Source of the DNA: Ferruginibacter sp.
GTDB taxonomy: Bacteria; Bacteroidota; Bacteroidia; Chitinophagales; Chitinophagaceae
Assembly (NCBI GenBank): GCA_014379625.1
Contig: JACMLJ010000045.1
Location: forward strand, 1 to 64,000
Reading direction: 5' to 3'
DNA length: 64,000 bases
Positions 27,073-35,646 of this stretch are shown here, piece by piece. The position numbers were made by a program, and so were the translations under genes. Each line of letters begins with the position of its first letter. Positions within the stretch are counted from its first letter, which is position 1. The notes under the pieces were generated by a model. The model saw only the letters and a program-made list of their open reading frames with translations. It was not told where the DNA came from and did not search any database.

Positions 27073-28056
27073 TTACAAATGATGATTGTTATCTTTTGAA
27101 ATATTTTCCATCGTCCATTCAATTTTTTTCTCGAAAGGATGCTGGCGCACCTGGCAGTTTTGTTTGCTGCAGATACGGCAACTAAAATCAACACAGCCGT
27201 CTGACGGCACAAACAGTTCCATCGACTGGCCGAATTCTTTTTTTACGAGTTCAGATAAAGCATCAATTTCAAAAGAAGCCTCATTAATATTTAAATACCA
27301 GGGTACGGTCAGATGGCAGTCGATATGAAGCGTACCACCATATTTTATAATACGAAGATTGTGCAGGTCTATCCAGTTCTCTCTCCTGTTGTCGTTTAGC
27401 ATTAAAACCATTTTTTGGATCAGGGTGGTATCTGCTTCATCCATAATGCCTGATACAGAACTCCTGATGATCTTGTACCCGGTAAAAAGGATAATGAACG
27501 CAAACAGTATGGCTACTGCACTATCTATCCACCATAATTTTAAATAATACAGCAGGATCAGGCCAACGATGATACCAATGGTTGAGTAGGTATCTGTTTG
27601 CAAATGTTTTCCGCTTGCCATCAGTACCAGCGAATTATTTTTTTCACCCGTTTTAATACAAATATAACCGGCAACATAATTAATAAGCCCGGTGATAGCG
27701 ACTAGCAAAATCCCGTAATCTAATTTCAGAATAATATGGGGATGTATTAAACTCCGGACCGCCGTATAAATAATGATCAGCCCGGCAATCGAAATCAATA
27801 CGCCTTCCACGGCCGCTGAAAGAAATTCAGCTTTACCATGACCGTATGGATGATCCCAGTCTTTAGGTTTGGCGCTGATATATAAACTGTACACCCCTAT
27901 TAAACCAGCGATCACATTGACGGTACTTTCCAATGCATCCGTTAAAATGGCTACAGAACCGGTAAGGTACCAGGCTATTACTTTCATGATAAAAAGTAGT
28001 ATACCTATTCCGGTAATTATTTTCTGCAGCCGGAGATTTTGTTGAACAGTTTGCAA
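27073..28056 (-). CDS. Cation diffusion facilitator family transporter
   Basis: The 327-residue protein has six hydrophobic segments. The CDF metal site is seen as AILTDALESTVN (TM2) and DHPYGHGKAEFLSAA, with IDSAVAILFAF in TM5. A cytosolic C-terminal domain follows. The C-terminus adds a Cys cluster, CVDFSCRICSKQNCQVRQHP, seen in some Bacteroidota CDFs and possibly metal-binding. It exports divalent cations such as Zn2+, Co2+ or Fe2+. The start is TTG at 28056, because an in-frame stop lies immediately upstream. It converges with the VIT-type transporter gene. Confidence 0.92.
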   Translation of the reverse strand: MQTVQQNLRLQKIITGIGILLFIMKVIAWYLTGSVAILTDALESTVNVIAGLIGVYSLYISAKPKDWDHPYGHGKAEFLSAAVEGVLISIAGLIIIYTAVRSLIHPHIILKLDYGILLVAITGLINYVAGYICIKTGEKNNSLVLMASGKHLQTDTYSTIGIIVGLILLYYLKLWWIDSAVAILFAFIILFTGYKIIRSSVSGIMDEADTTLIQKMVLMLNDNRRENWIDLHNLRIIKYGGTLHIDCHLTVPWYLNINEASFEIDALSELVKKEFGQSMELFVPSDGCVDFSCRICSKQNCQVRQHPFEKKIEWTMENISKDNNHHL

Positions 28057-28075
28057 CTAAATGATTTTAAGCCTG

Positions 28076-28083
28076 CAAAGATA
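28076..28083 (-). promoter_or_regulatory. -7 element of the CDF gene
   Basis: The minus strand reads TATCTTTG, an exact TAnnTTTG match, 19 bases before the TTG start. The -33 match is weak. Confidence 0.45.
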
Positions 28084-28383
28084 AGTCCCGCATATTAAAG
28101 GAGAGGAATTCAACGCTGCTACTTTTGAGCATCACCAAAAGCTTAGGCCCAAATGACCAAATCGGGAATACTATTCTGCATTGGATATATCCTGATTATC
28201 CAGCAAAACTGAACGCTTCTTAAGCCTGTTGCTGTTGCTGAACCCCAAAGCTGTTTAGGAAAATATTACCGGCATTAAATAAATGCTACTGCTTGGGCTT
28301 TCCGTAACCGAATGTATGTCGTTGAACAGTGCCTGTTCGTTGATTAGTGATGATGCATATGTAAGAAATGAAATGTCAATTCG

Positions 28384-28391
28384 TACATTTG
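28384..28391 (+). promoter_or_regulatory. -7 element of valS
   Basis: TACATTTG is an exact TAnnTTTG match. It supports the ATG at 28419 as the start over the ATG at 28368, which would lie upstream of the transcript. Confidence 0.55.
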
Positions 28392-28418
28392 CAATTATTT
28401 AAAACGGAAGATTCAAAA

Positions 28419-31175
28419 ATGGAATTGTCAAAAAACTATATACCCAACCAGGTAGAAGCAAACTGGTACCAGCATTGGCTTGATAAAGGATATTTTAACA
28501 GTGTGCCTGATGAACGGGAACCTTATACCATTGTAATACCACCACCTAACGTAACGGGGGTATTGCATATGGGGCATAGCCTCAATAATACCATCCAGGA
28601 TATATTGATACGCCGTGCGAGAATGCATGGTAAGAATGCCTGTTGGGTACCCGGCACTGATCATGCGTCCATTGCCACTGAAGCTAAAGTTGTGGCTATG
28701 CTGAGAGAAAGGGGTATTGCAAAATCTTCCCTGAGCAGGGAGGAGTTTTTAGCCTATGCATGGGAATGGAAAGAAAAGTATGGCGGCATCATTTTACAAC
28801 AATTGAAAAAGCTGGGCTGCAGCCTCGACTGGAACCGGGTGTCTTTTACGATGGACAAGGATTATTATCAATCTGTAATCAAAATATTTGTTGAACTGTA
28901 CAATAAGGGAAGCATTTACCGTGGCAAAAGAATGATCAACTGGGACGTAAAAGCAAAGACAGCCCTGAGTGATGAAGAAGTAATCAGGAAAGAAACAAAG
29001 CAAAAACTATATCATATAAGGTATCAAATAGCAGAGGCCGGCAACGAAGCAGGGTATCCGAATAACTCCCCTTTTGGGGCCGGGGGCGGCTCTATCATCA
29101 TCGCCACCGTTCGTCCTGAAACCATCATGGGCGATACCGCCATCTGCGTACATCCGGATGATGAACGCTATAAATATTTGCACGGCGGATTTGCGATTGT
29201 ACCACTGATCAACCGGCGCATACCCATTATCACGGATGAATATGTATCGATGGATTTTGGAACAGGCGCGTTGAAAGTAACACCTGCCCACGATATGAAT
29301 GATAACCAGCTTGGACAAAAACACGGGCTTGAAGTAATTGATATTTTAAACGATGATGGTACGCTGAGTGAAGCTGCACAGATCTTTATTGGGGAAGAAC
29401 GATTTGAAGCCAGGAAAAAAATAGTGCGGCAGTTAGAAGCGGAAAATTTTTTGGTGAAGGTGGAAGACTATACCAGTGAAGTAGGGTATAGTGAAAGAAC
29501 CGATACGGTGGTAGAACCGCGGTTGAGTTTACAATGGTGGGTAAAAATGAAAAATCTCAGCGACCCTGCATTAAAAGCCGTAATGTCATCCGTGCCAGAC
29601 GGGGAGGAAGCAATAAAATTTTACCCCCCTAAATTTAAAAACACCTATCGCCACTGGATGGAAAATATCCGGGATTGGTGCATCAGCAGGCAGCTATCCT
29701 GGGGGCACCGTATTCCGGCATGGTATGATGAGGATGGTAATGTATATGTGGCGGAGAGCCTGGAAGCATTACATAAAGACCGGCCTGAAACCAGCAAACT
29801 TCCCTTAAAACAGGACGAAGATTGCCTGGATACCTGGTTCTCCTCCTGGCTTTGGCCCTTTGAAGTATTTAAGGGAATTAGTGACCCGGGTAATGCTGAA
29901 GTGAAATATTATTATCCTACCAACACCCTCGTAACCGCGCCGGAGATCATTTTTTTCTGGGTGGCAAGGATGATCATGGCAGGATATGAGTACATGGGCG
30001 AAAAACCATTTAATGAGGTTTATTTTACCGGCATTGTAAGGGATAAGCTGGGCAGAAAAATGAGTAAGCAATTGGGTAATTCGCCCGACCTGCTTAGCCT
30101 GGTAGACCAATACGGTGCAGACGCGGTAAGATTTGGTATCATGGTATCCTCACCCGCGGGCAACGACCTGATGTTTGACGAAAGTACCCTGGAACAGGGA
30201 CGGAATTTTAATAATAAGTTATGGAATGCATTGAAGCTGGTCCGTAGCTGGCATTCGCGTATTGATCCCTCGGCAACCCTGGTTCAAAGCGTGGAGTCTT
30301 TGAGTATTAATACAGACGCCTCCCTTATTACACATCTTTCCTCGGTTCTTACGCACCATTCATTACTCATCCATCACCAGTTTGCCACCGACTGGTTTAA
30401 AAATCGGATGAACCAGGTAAGAGCAGAAGTAGATTCGCTGATGAAACAGTTTCGCCTGAGTGAAGCATTGAAGACCATTTATTCTTTGATCTGGGATGAT
30501 TTCTGCAGCTGGTACCTGGAGTGGGTGAAACCGGGATTTGAACAACCGGTAGAAGCATCCGTCTACAATACAACCGTAGAATTTTTTGAAGAGATGATGC
30601 AGCTACTGCACCCATTCATGCCTTTTATTACCGAAGAAATTTATCATCTGCTGAAAGACCAGCAGGTTGATCTTTGTGTAACCCAGTCCATAGCCGGTCA
30701 CCCACCCTTAGCCGAAGTGCTGGAACAGGGGGAATTACTGAAAAAAGTGATTTCTTCCATCAGGGATGCCCGGAATAAAAACCAGGTAAAACCAAAAGAC
30801 ACTATTCACCTGCACATACAAACAGGTTCAGCGGAAGCATATCGGGCAATTGAAAACATACTAAGCAAGCAGGTAAATGCCGCTTCAATCAGCTTTACCG
30901 GTGAACCGGTTGCCCATGCCATTGTTGTGGCAGTTGAAAAAGATAAATTCTATATTGAATCCGGACAACTATTAGACAGTGCCGCATTAAAGAATGACCT
31001 GGAAAAAGACCTGCAACACCAGCAAAACTTTTTAATAAGCGTACAAAAAAAATTAAGCAATGAACGTTTTGTACAAAATGCACGACCCGAAGTAATTGAT
31101 TTGGAGAGAAAAAAACAGGCGGATACGGAGCACAGGATCAGGACAATTGAGGAAAGCCTGGCTGCACTGAATTAA
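28419..31175 (+). CDS. valS: Valine--tRNA ligase
   Basis: Charges tRNA-Val. From ATG 28419 it is 918 residues, the size of class Ia ValRS. Visible are the HIGH motif as PPPNVTGVLHMGHSLNN (HMGH at 50-53), the editing domain with GTGALKVTPAHDMND, and the KMSKS motif as LGRKMSKQLGNSPD. WFSSWLWPFEVF and a C-terminal coiled-coil arm rich in Lys/Gln/Glu follow. The in-frame ATG at 28368 was rejected because a TAnnTTTG box lies between it and 28419. Confidence 0.97.
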   Translation: MELSKNYIPNQVEANWYQHWLDKGYFNSVPDEREPYTIVIPPPNVTGVLHMGHSLNNTIQDILIRRARMHGKNACWVPGTDHASIATEAKVVAMLRERGIAKSSLSREEFLAYAWEWKEKYGGIILQQLKKLGCSLDWNRVSFTMDKDYYQSVIKIFVELYNKGSIYRGKRMINWDVKAKTALSDEEVIRKETKQKLYHIRYQIAEAGNEAGYPNNSPFGAGGGSIIIATVRPETIMGDTAICVHPDDERYKYLHGGFAIVPLINRRIPIITDEYVSMDFGTGALKVTPAHDMNDNQLGQKHGLEVIDILNDDGTLSEAAQIFIGEERFEARKKIVRQLEAENFLVKVEDYTSEVGYSERTDTVVEPRLSLQWWVKMKNLSDPALKAVMSSVPDGEEAIKFYPPKFKNTYRHWMENIRDWCISRQLSWGHRIPAWYDEDGNVYVAESLEALHKDRPETSKLPLKQDEDCLDTWFSSWLWPFEVFKGISDPGNAEVKYYYPTNTLVTAPEIIFFWVARMIMAGYEYMGEKPFNEVYFTGIVRDKLGRKMSKQLGNSPDLLSLVDQYGADAVRFGIMVSSPAGNDLMFDESTLEQGRNFNNKLWNALKLVRSWHSRIDPSATLVQSVESLSINTDASLITHLSSVLTHHSLLIHHQFATDWFKNRMNQVRAEVDSLMKQFRLSEALKTIYSLIWDDFCSWYLEWVKPGFEQPVEASVYNTTVEFFEEMMQLLHPFMPFITEEIYHLLKDQQVDLCVTQSIAGHPPLAEVLEQGELLKKVISSIRDARNKNQVKPKDTIHLHIQTGSAEAYRAIENILSKQVNAASISFTGEPVAHAIVVAVEKDKFYIESGQLLDSAALKNDLEKDLQHQQNFLISVQKKLSNERFVQNARPEVIDLERKKQADTEHRIRTIEESLAALN

Positions 31176-31229
31176 CATTTTTTGATACTAATTAGCGGTT
31201 AATTTCGTTTTATCGTTAAAACAAGAAAG

Positions 31230-31715
31230 ATGCAAAAGAAGTTTTACCTGTCTTATTCCTTATTTGCCCTGTTTCTTTTGTGTAGTAATGTGATGTTGGC
31301 CCAACAACCTGTCAAGCCTGTCGCTTCACCCGGTGCAAAATATAAAAAGCCCCTCGCAAAATCCTGGCTTGGAAAAGTTACTGGAAATATAAGTTTAAAT
31401 GCTGATGAAGCCAGGCAACTCATTACCCTCCCGTTAAAAATTACAGATGATAAAAATGTTGATTACCTGATCTCTTCTTACCAGTTCGCTTATAAAAGGA
31501 TTGGCGTGACCGAAGATGAAGCAACCGGAAAAACTTCCGCGCAATCTGACATGGCTGCGGACAGGTTTACGAGTACCCCGCTTCCCGCCGTATGGCAAAA
31601 AAATATCATTGAAGGATTGCACAAAGGCGAAGAATTGTATTTCTTCGATATCATTGTATTTGATAAACAGGGGCGTCGTTTCTTCGCACCCGAATTGAAA
31701 ATTACCATTCAATAA
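31230..31715 (+). CDS. Exported protein resembling the GldM C-terminal domain
   Basis: The 161-residue protein has a clear signal peptide (MQKKFYLSYSLFALFLLCSN to about VMLAQQ). The mature part is a single beta-rich domain. The stretch from DYLISSYQFAYKR to LHKGEELYFFDIIVFDKQGR and a final PELKITI resembles the C-terminal domain of the gliding/type IX secretion component GldM. No other gld gene is near, so it may be a stand-alone relative. It is followed ten bases later by a GNAT gene. Confidence 0.6.
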   Translation: MQKKFYLSYSLFALFLLCSNVMLAQQPVKPVASPGAKYKKPLAKSWLGKVTGNISLNADEARQLITLPLKITDDKNVDYLISSYQFAYKRIGVTEDEATGKTSAQSDMAADRFTSTPLPAVWQKNIIEGLHKGEELYFFDIIVFDKQGRRFFAPELKITIQ

Positions 31716-31725
31716 ACGATTACTG

Positions 31726-32223
31726 ATGGAGGTAAAAAAAGTAGGCGCTGAATCGATACCGATCGTTCAATCGTTAGTGACTATTACCTGGCCTTTCACT
31801 TACAAAGAAATTTTGTCTGCCGCGCAACTGAGCTATATGCTCCAACTGATATACAGTGCGGAATCTTTACAAAATCAAATCGAAAAACAGGGGCACCAGT
31901 TTATACTCGGATCGGATGATAAAGCGGCAGTCGGCTTTGCTTCATACGGATCAAAGAATGCAGCATCGCCAGCTATTTTCAAGCTCCATAAAATTTATAT
32001 CGATCCCGGTCACCAGGGTAAAGGCATCGGCAAAATTTTACTGGACTATATCCTCCACGATATTAAACTGGCAGGTTCCCGGGAACTGGAATTAAATGTT
32101 AACCGCCACAATAAAGCCCTTGGCTTTTATCAGAGATTCGGCTTTAAGATTATAGATGAACAGGATATACCCATTGGCAACGGGTATTTTATGAATGATT
32201 ATATTATGAGGCTAAACTGGTAA
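31726..32223 (+). CDS. GNAT family N-acetyltransferase
   Basis: The 165-residue protein has the GNAT fold. The acetyl-CoA-binding motif A is LHKIYIDPGHQGKGIGKILL (Q/R-x-x-G-x-G/A), followed by LELNVNRHNKALGFYQRFGF (motif B). Such proteins acetylate small molecules or protein N-termini; the substrate is unknown. It is probably cotranscribed with the preceding exported-protein gene. Confidence 0.9.
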   Translation: MEVKKVGAESIPIVQSLVTITWPFTYKEILSAAQLSYMLQLIYSAESLQNQIEKQGHQFILGSDDKAAVGFASYGSKNAASPAIFKLHKIYIDPGHQGKGIGKILLDYILHDIKLAGSRELELNVNRHNKALGFYQRFGFKIIDEQDIPIGNGYFMNDYIMRLNW

Positions 32224-32545
32224 TAAGCGTATTTCGAACCTGCTGTTCCCTGTACTACGCCAAATTGACCCTGTACTGTAAAGGACATGATATCAACTTT
32301 CACCATCCACCATTGACCATTCACCCTTCACCATTCACTTTTTCATATCATCCGGCTACTCAATCATAACGGCCATTTATGGAGATTATACCCTTCTGAG
32401 TTTTTCATTAATTAATTTTATTTACATTAGATTAACCGGCAATTTAAATTACCCCAGTTTTTTGTTTCCATATTGGATGAAGGGTAAATGTATTTATTGG
32501 CAAGTATCTTTTATATTTATCATTTATCAATTATCATTAATCCGC
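32224..32545. other. Intergenic region before the two-component operon
   Basis: It contains a degenerate ccattcac tandem repeat (32301-32338) and AT-rich sequence. A frame extension upstream of the kinase lacks coding character. No clear promoter was recognised. Confidence 0.45.
32301..32338. repeat. Degenerate CCATTCAC short tandem repeat
   Basis: The units run caccatc-caccattga-ccattcac-ccttcaccattcac. Similar ccatt/tcatt strings precede the starts of the amidohydrolase gene (16178-16198) and the kinase gene (32516-32540). Confidence 0.6.
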
Positions 32546-34372
32546 ATGGTAAAAAACTGTATTATACTTGCTGCTTTTAGTTGTTGTACGTTTACTGTTT
32601 TCGCCCAGAATAAATTTATCGACAGCCTGGTTCAATGGATAGATCAGCATCCGAAAGTTGATTCACAATACATCATCAACCTTCATAAAATCAGCTACCG
32701 ATGCAGTGAGAATGATGTGAAAAAATCTTTCAGTTATTATGAAAAAGTGGCGGCTTTAAGTGACAGTCTTCATTTTAATTATGGAAAATCCCTGGCAGAG
32801 ATCAACCTGGGCATCCTGCTTTCCAATTCCGCTAATTATGAAGCCAGTAACACTGCCTATTTTAATGCGATCGACTATGCCGACCTCAGTGGCGCCCTAA
32901 GGTTAAAAGCGATATCCCTGAATAATATAGGCGATAATTTTAAGGTTTTGAAGGACTACGATAAATGCAGGAAGTACATGAAAGAGGCGATCATAATCAA
33001 TACAAAGTTAGCCGCGTGGCGGGGCGTGGCTATTAATTACGAACTCCTCCATCAATGCGACCTGGAAGAAAAATTATATGCAAACGCGAAGGGGAACCTG
33101 GAGGCGGGTATGCAATTTGCGCTGAAATCCAACGAAAATTATATCCTTTCCCAGTTTAATCTGGGCTTTGGGAAATTACACGCGATCGGCCAACATTTTG
33201 ATTCCGCAGAATATTATTTTTCATTGGCCTTACAACAATCAAAAGCGCAAAACGAGCTTCGGAATGAATACCAGGCCTACCTTGCCCAGGCAAAATATTT
33301 GACCGGGTTAAGTCCTTCAAAAAAAATAAATATCCTGCACAACGCGCTTGTTATCGCGAAAAAAATAACGTACCTCGAGGGACAGGCCAATGCCGCGCTT
33401 GAATTATCTAATGTGTACGACCAGTTGAAGAACAAGGATTCTTCTTTATTTTATTACAGGGTACACCGGTCGGCTTTTGATACTTTATTTTCAGAACACA
33501 ACAAAAGAAATACCATCATCCATGAATCTGAATGGATGATCAAACGGAAAGAGATTGAAAACCAGCACTTAAAGGAATTAGCGGGCATCCAGGAAAAAAA
33601 GATCGATATTAAGAACGCCTTATTGTTGGCCCTGGCGATATGTGTCGGACTCATCATGGGCATCGCGTTCTTTATTCATTCATCTATCCAGGCGAAAAAG
33701 AAACGTATGGAATCTGCTTTTAAACAAAAAATCGCGGAAACACAAATGCAGGCATTACAATCGCAGATGAATCCGCATTTTATTTTCAATAGCCTCAACA
33801 GCATTGAAAATTTTATGATGAAAAATGAGAAAAGGCTGGCGAGTGATTATTTAAATAAATTCGCCAGGCTGATCAGGACGATATTAGAGAGCAGCCGCAA
33901 TGAGTTGTTACCGCTTTCTAAAGATATGGAAGCGCTGCAGTTGTACATCGATCTGCAACAGTTACGTTTTAATAATAAGTTTTGTTATCAAACCATCATT
34001 GAACCCACCTTGCAAAACGGCGATTATAAAGTTCCTTCCCTGATAATACAACCCTATGTGGAGAATGCTATCGAGCATGGAATTGCCCATAGCGAACAGG
34101 AGGACCTGAAATTAACTGTAACAGTTAGCCTGGCGGGTGATTTTATTCAATATATTATTGAAGATAATGGTATTGGAAGATTACAATCAGCTTCTTATAA
34201 CAGTCAAAATAAACCCTACCATAAAAGCGTGGGTTTAAAAATTACGGAAAACAGGGTTCAGATTTTTAACGGTGTGCAGAGCAGTCCAGGTGATATTGAA
34301 ATCACAGACCTTTATACACAAACGGGCGAACCTGCCGGTACCCGGGTATCTGTCAAAATAAAAGCAATTTGA
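32546..34372 (+). CDS. LytS-type sensor histidine kinase with TPR sensor region
   Basis: From ATG 32546 (608 residues) there is a good signal peptide (MVKNCIILAAFSCCTFTVFA), then about 330 residues of TPR-like helical repeats in the periplasm and one transmembrane segment (ALLLALAICVGLIMGIAFFI). A short coiled coil leads to the His_kinase domain with MNPHFIFNSLNSIENFM (phospho-acceptor His) and an HATPase with QPYVENAIEHGI and DNGIG. A 28-residue upstream extension was rejected because it would bury the signal peptide. It pairs with the LytTR regulator gene one base downstream. The signal sensed is unknown. Confidence 0.92.
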   Translation: MVKNCIILAAFSCCTFTVFAQNKFIDSLVQWIDQHPKVDSQYIINLHKISYRCSENDVKKSFSYYEKVAALSDSLHFNYGKSLAEINLGILLSNSANYEASNTAYFNAIDYADLSGALRLKAISLNNIGDNFKVLKDYDKCRKYMKEAIIINTKLAAWRGVAINYELLHQCDLEEKLYANAKGNLEAGMQFALKSNENYILSQFNLGFGKLHAIGQHFDSAEYYFSLALQQSKAQNELRNEYQAYLAQAKYLTGLSPSKKINILHNALVIAKKITYLEGQANAALELSNVYDQLKNKDSSLFYYRVHRSAFDTLFSEHNKRNTIIHESEWMIKRKEIENQHLKELAGIQEKKIDIKNALLLALAICVGLIMGIAFFIHSSIQAKKKRMESAFKQKIAETQMQALQSQMNPHFIFNSLNSIENFMMKNEKRLASDYLNKFARLIRTILESSRNELLPLSKDMEALQLYIDLQQLRFNNKFCYQTIIEPTLQNGDYKVPSLIIQPYVENAIEHGIAHSEQEDLKLTVTVSLAGDFIQYIIEDNGIGRLQSASYNSQNKPYHKSVGLKITENRVQIFNGVQSSPGDIEITDLYTQTGEPAGTRVSVKIKAI

Positions 34373-34373
34373 T

Positions 34374-35135
34374 ATGGAAAAGATAAAGGCGATCCTGATC
34401 GATGACGAACTTAGCAGCTTGCAAAACCTGCGTCAAAAGCTCGATGAGTTTTGCCCGGATTTGCAGGTGATCGCAATGGCGCAAAAACCGGAAGAAGCCA
34501 TGCTGCTGATAAAGCACCATAAACCTGACGTTATCTTCCTGGATATTGAAATGCCCAAGATGAGCGGCTTCCGGATGCTGGATGAATTGGGCGAATGCGA
34601 TTTTGAGATTATTTTCACCACGGCCTATAACCATTATGCCATCGACGCCATCCGCATCAGCGCATTCGATTATCTTGTAAAACCTATTGCCATCAAGGAT
34701 TTGCAGGTAGCGGTAGAGCGTTTAAATAAAATGCGTTCCGTGCAAACGAGGGAAAGAATAGATATTCTTAAAACTTCGATGAATGAAAAAAAATCGCAGG
34801 ATGATAAAATAGCCATCCCAACCGCTGAAGGACTCGAATTTATTCCAATTAAAAATATCCTGCACATTGAATCCAGTTCCAATTACAGTAAAATCTATTT
34901 TAAGGAAAGCAAAGCCATCCTGGTTACCAAATTGCTGAAAGACTTTGAAGATATGCTGCAGCCTTATCGCTTTTACCGGATCCATAATTCGCACCTTATC
35001 AATTTAAATTACATCCAAAAATATGTAAAGGCCCAGGGCGGACAGGTAGTTATGCAGGATGGCACCACCATTGATGTTGCGAGGAGAAAGAAGGAGGAGT
35101 TTTTAAAGATGATTTCGGGGAGCCCGGAAGGATAA
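34374..35135 (+). CDS. LytTR-family response regulator
   Basis: The 253-residue protein has a receiver domain with D10/D11, phospho-acceptor D57 in VIFLDIEMPKMSG, the switch Thr in IIFTTAY and Lys in FDYLVKP. A linker is followed by a LytTR DNA-binding domain (from about 145, IPIKNILHIESSSNYSKIYF, RIHNSHLINLNYI). The start follows the kinase stop by one base, so the two are translationally coupled cognates. A hairpin with a T-run (35592-35624) ends the unit before the convergent glycan locus. Targets are unknown. Confidence 0.95.
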   Translation: MEKIKAILIDDELSSLQNLRQKLDEFCPDLQVIAMAQKPEEAMLLIKHHKPDVIFLDIEMPKMSGFRMLDELGECDFEIIFTTAYNHYAIDAIRISAFDYLVKPIAIKDLQVAVERLNKMRSVQTRERIDILKTSMNEKKSQDDKIAIPTAEGLEFIPIKNILHIESSSNYSKIYFKESKAILVTKLLKDFEDMLQPYRFYRIHNSHLINLNYIQKYVKAQGGQVVMQDGTTIDVARRKKEEFLKMISGSPEG

Positions 35136-35177
35136 CGGGAATTATTTAAAGCAACTGATTTACCCGGGCCTCAAGAA

Positions 35178-35200
35178 CAGGGTTTTTAGAAAAAACCCTG
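35178..35200. terminator. Perfect 10-bp hairpin
   Basis: CAGGGTTTTT (35178-35187) pairs with AAAAACCCTG (35191-35200) across a three-base loop. It is followed by C and nine As on the plus strand. It may act as a terminator or an mRNA 3'-end stabiliser; it lacks a following T-run. Confidence 0.5.
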
Positions 35201-35591
35201 CAAAAAAAAACATATTTTATTATTGTTGTCCGACTAAATGCTTGATAACCTTTTCCGGCCTACATGACCTCACTCCAACCCCTCACCCGTTCGACAAGCT
35301 CAGGACTTCGGGGCTAGAACCCTTAGTCGTAACCGCTTTTAGCAAATCAGGCTACTTTTTGCCGGACAAGAATGATATTTTATCTGCTATTGAGATTTTA
35401 AGATGGAATACCCCCTGTCGTTCACAAATAAAATGAGATAGTTTCAATTTTTTGAGTCTCTTACCGCCCTCTTGGGCAATCATTAACTTAATTTTTTAAT
35501 TTTTACAGCAAACCTTTTGCAACCAATCAGCGTATTTGTTGTTGTATAGGTATCAACATGATCCATGTTGGTTGTTTTAAGGGTTAAAGAT

Positions 35592-35624
35592 ATCCCCTCC
35601 GGTTCCCCGGCGGGGATTATTTTT
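35592..35624 (+). terminator. Terminator of the two-component operon
   Basis: ATCCCC (35592-35597) pairs with GGGGAT (35612-35617), with further CCGG pairing inside. TATTTTTTA follows on the plus strand. The stem could also slow transcription arriving from the minus strand. Confidence 0.6.
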
Positions 35625-35646
35625 TAATGCTCCCGTCCTTTCTGCC

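Larger units (their letters stand above)
28057..28418. other. Divergent intergenic region CDF-valS
   Basis: It contains a minus-strand -7 box for the CDF gene (28076-28083) and a plus-strand -7 box for valS (28384-28391). The central 300 bases show no gene, and no T-box leader was recognised upstream of valS. Confidence 0.5.
35136..35646. other. Convergent intergenic region between the two-component operon and the glycan locus
   Basis: The 511 bases contain a perfect 10-bp hairpin (35178-35200), a short tcgacaagctcagg string often dispersed in genomes (35290-35303), and a GC-rich terminator (35592-35624). A 64-residue frame at 35242-35436 lacks coding character. Confidence 0.55.

Noticed and set aside
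32462..32545. 28-residue N-terminal extension of the LytS-type kinase
   Set aside because: It would precede and bury a good signal peptide beginning at ATG 32546.
35290..35303. tcgacaagctcagg string
   Set aside because: A short motif that recurs in many genomes as a dispersed string; only one copy was noticed here, with no structure to interpret.
35242..35436. 64-residue frame between the two-component operon and the fucosidase
   Set aside because: Reads through the dispersed string, has low-complexity proline/threonine content and no start signals.
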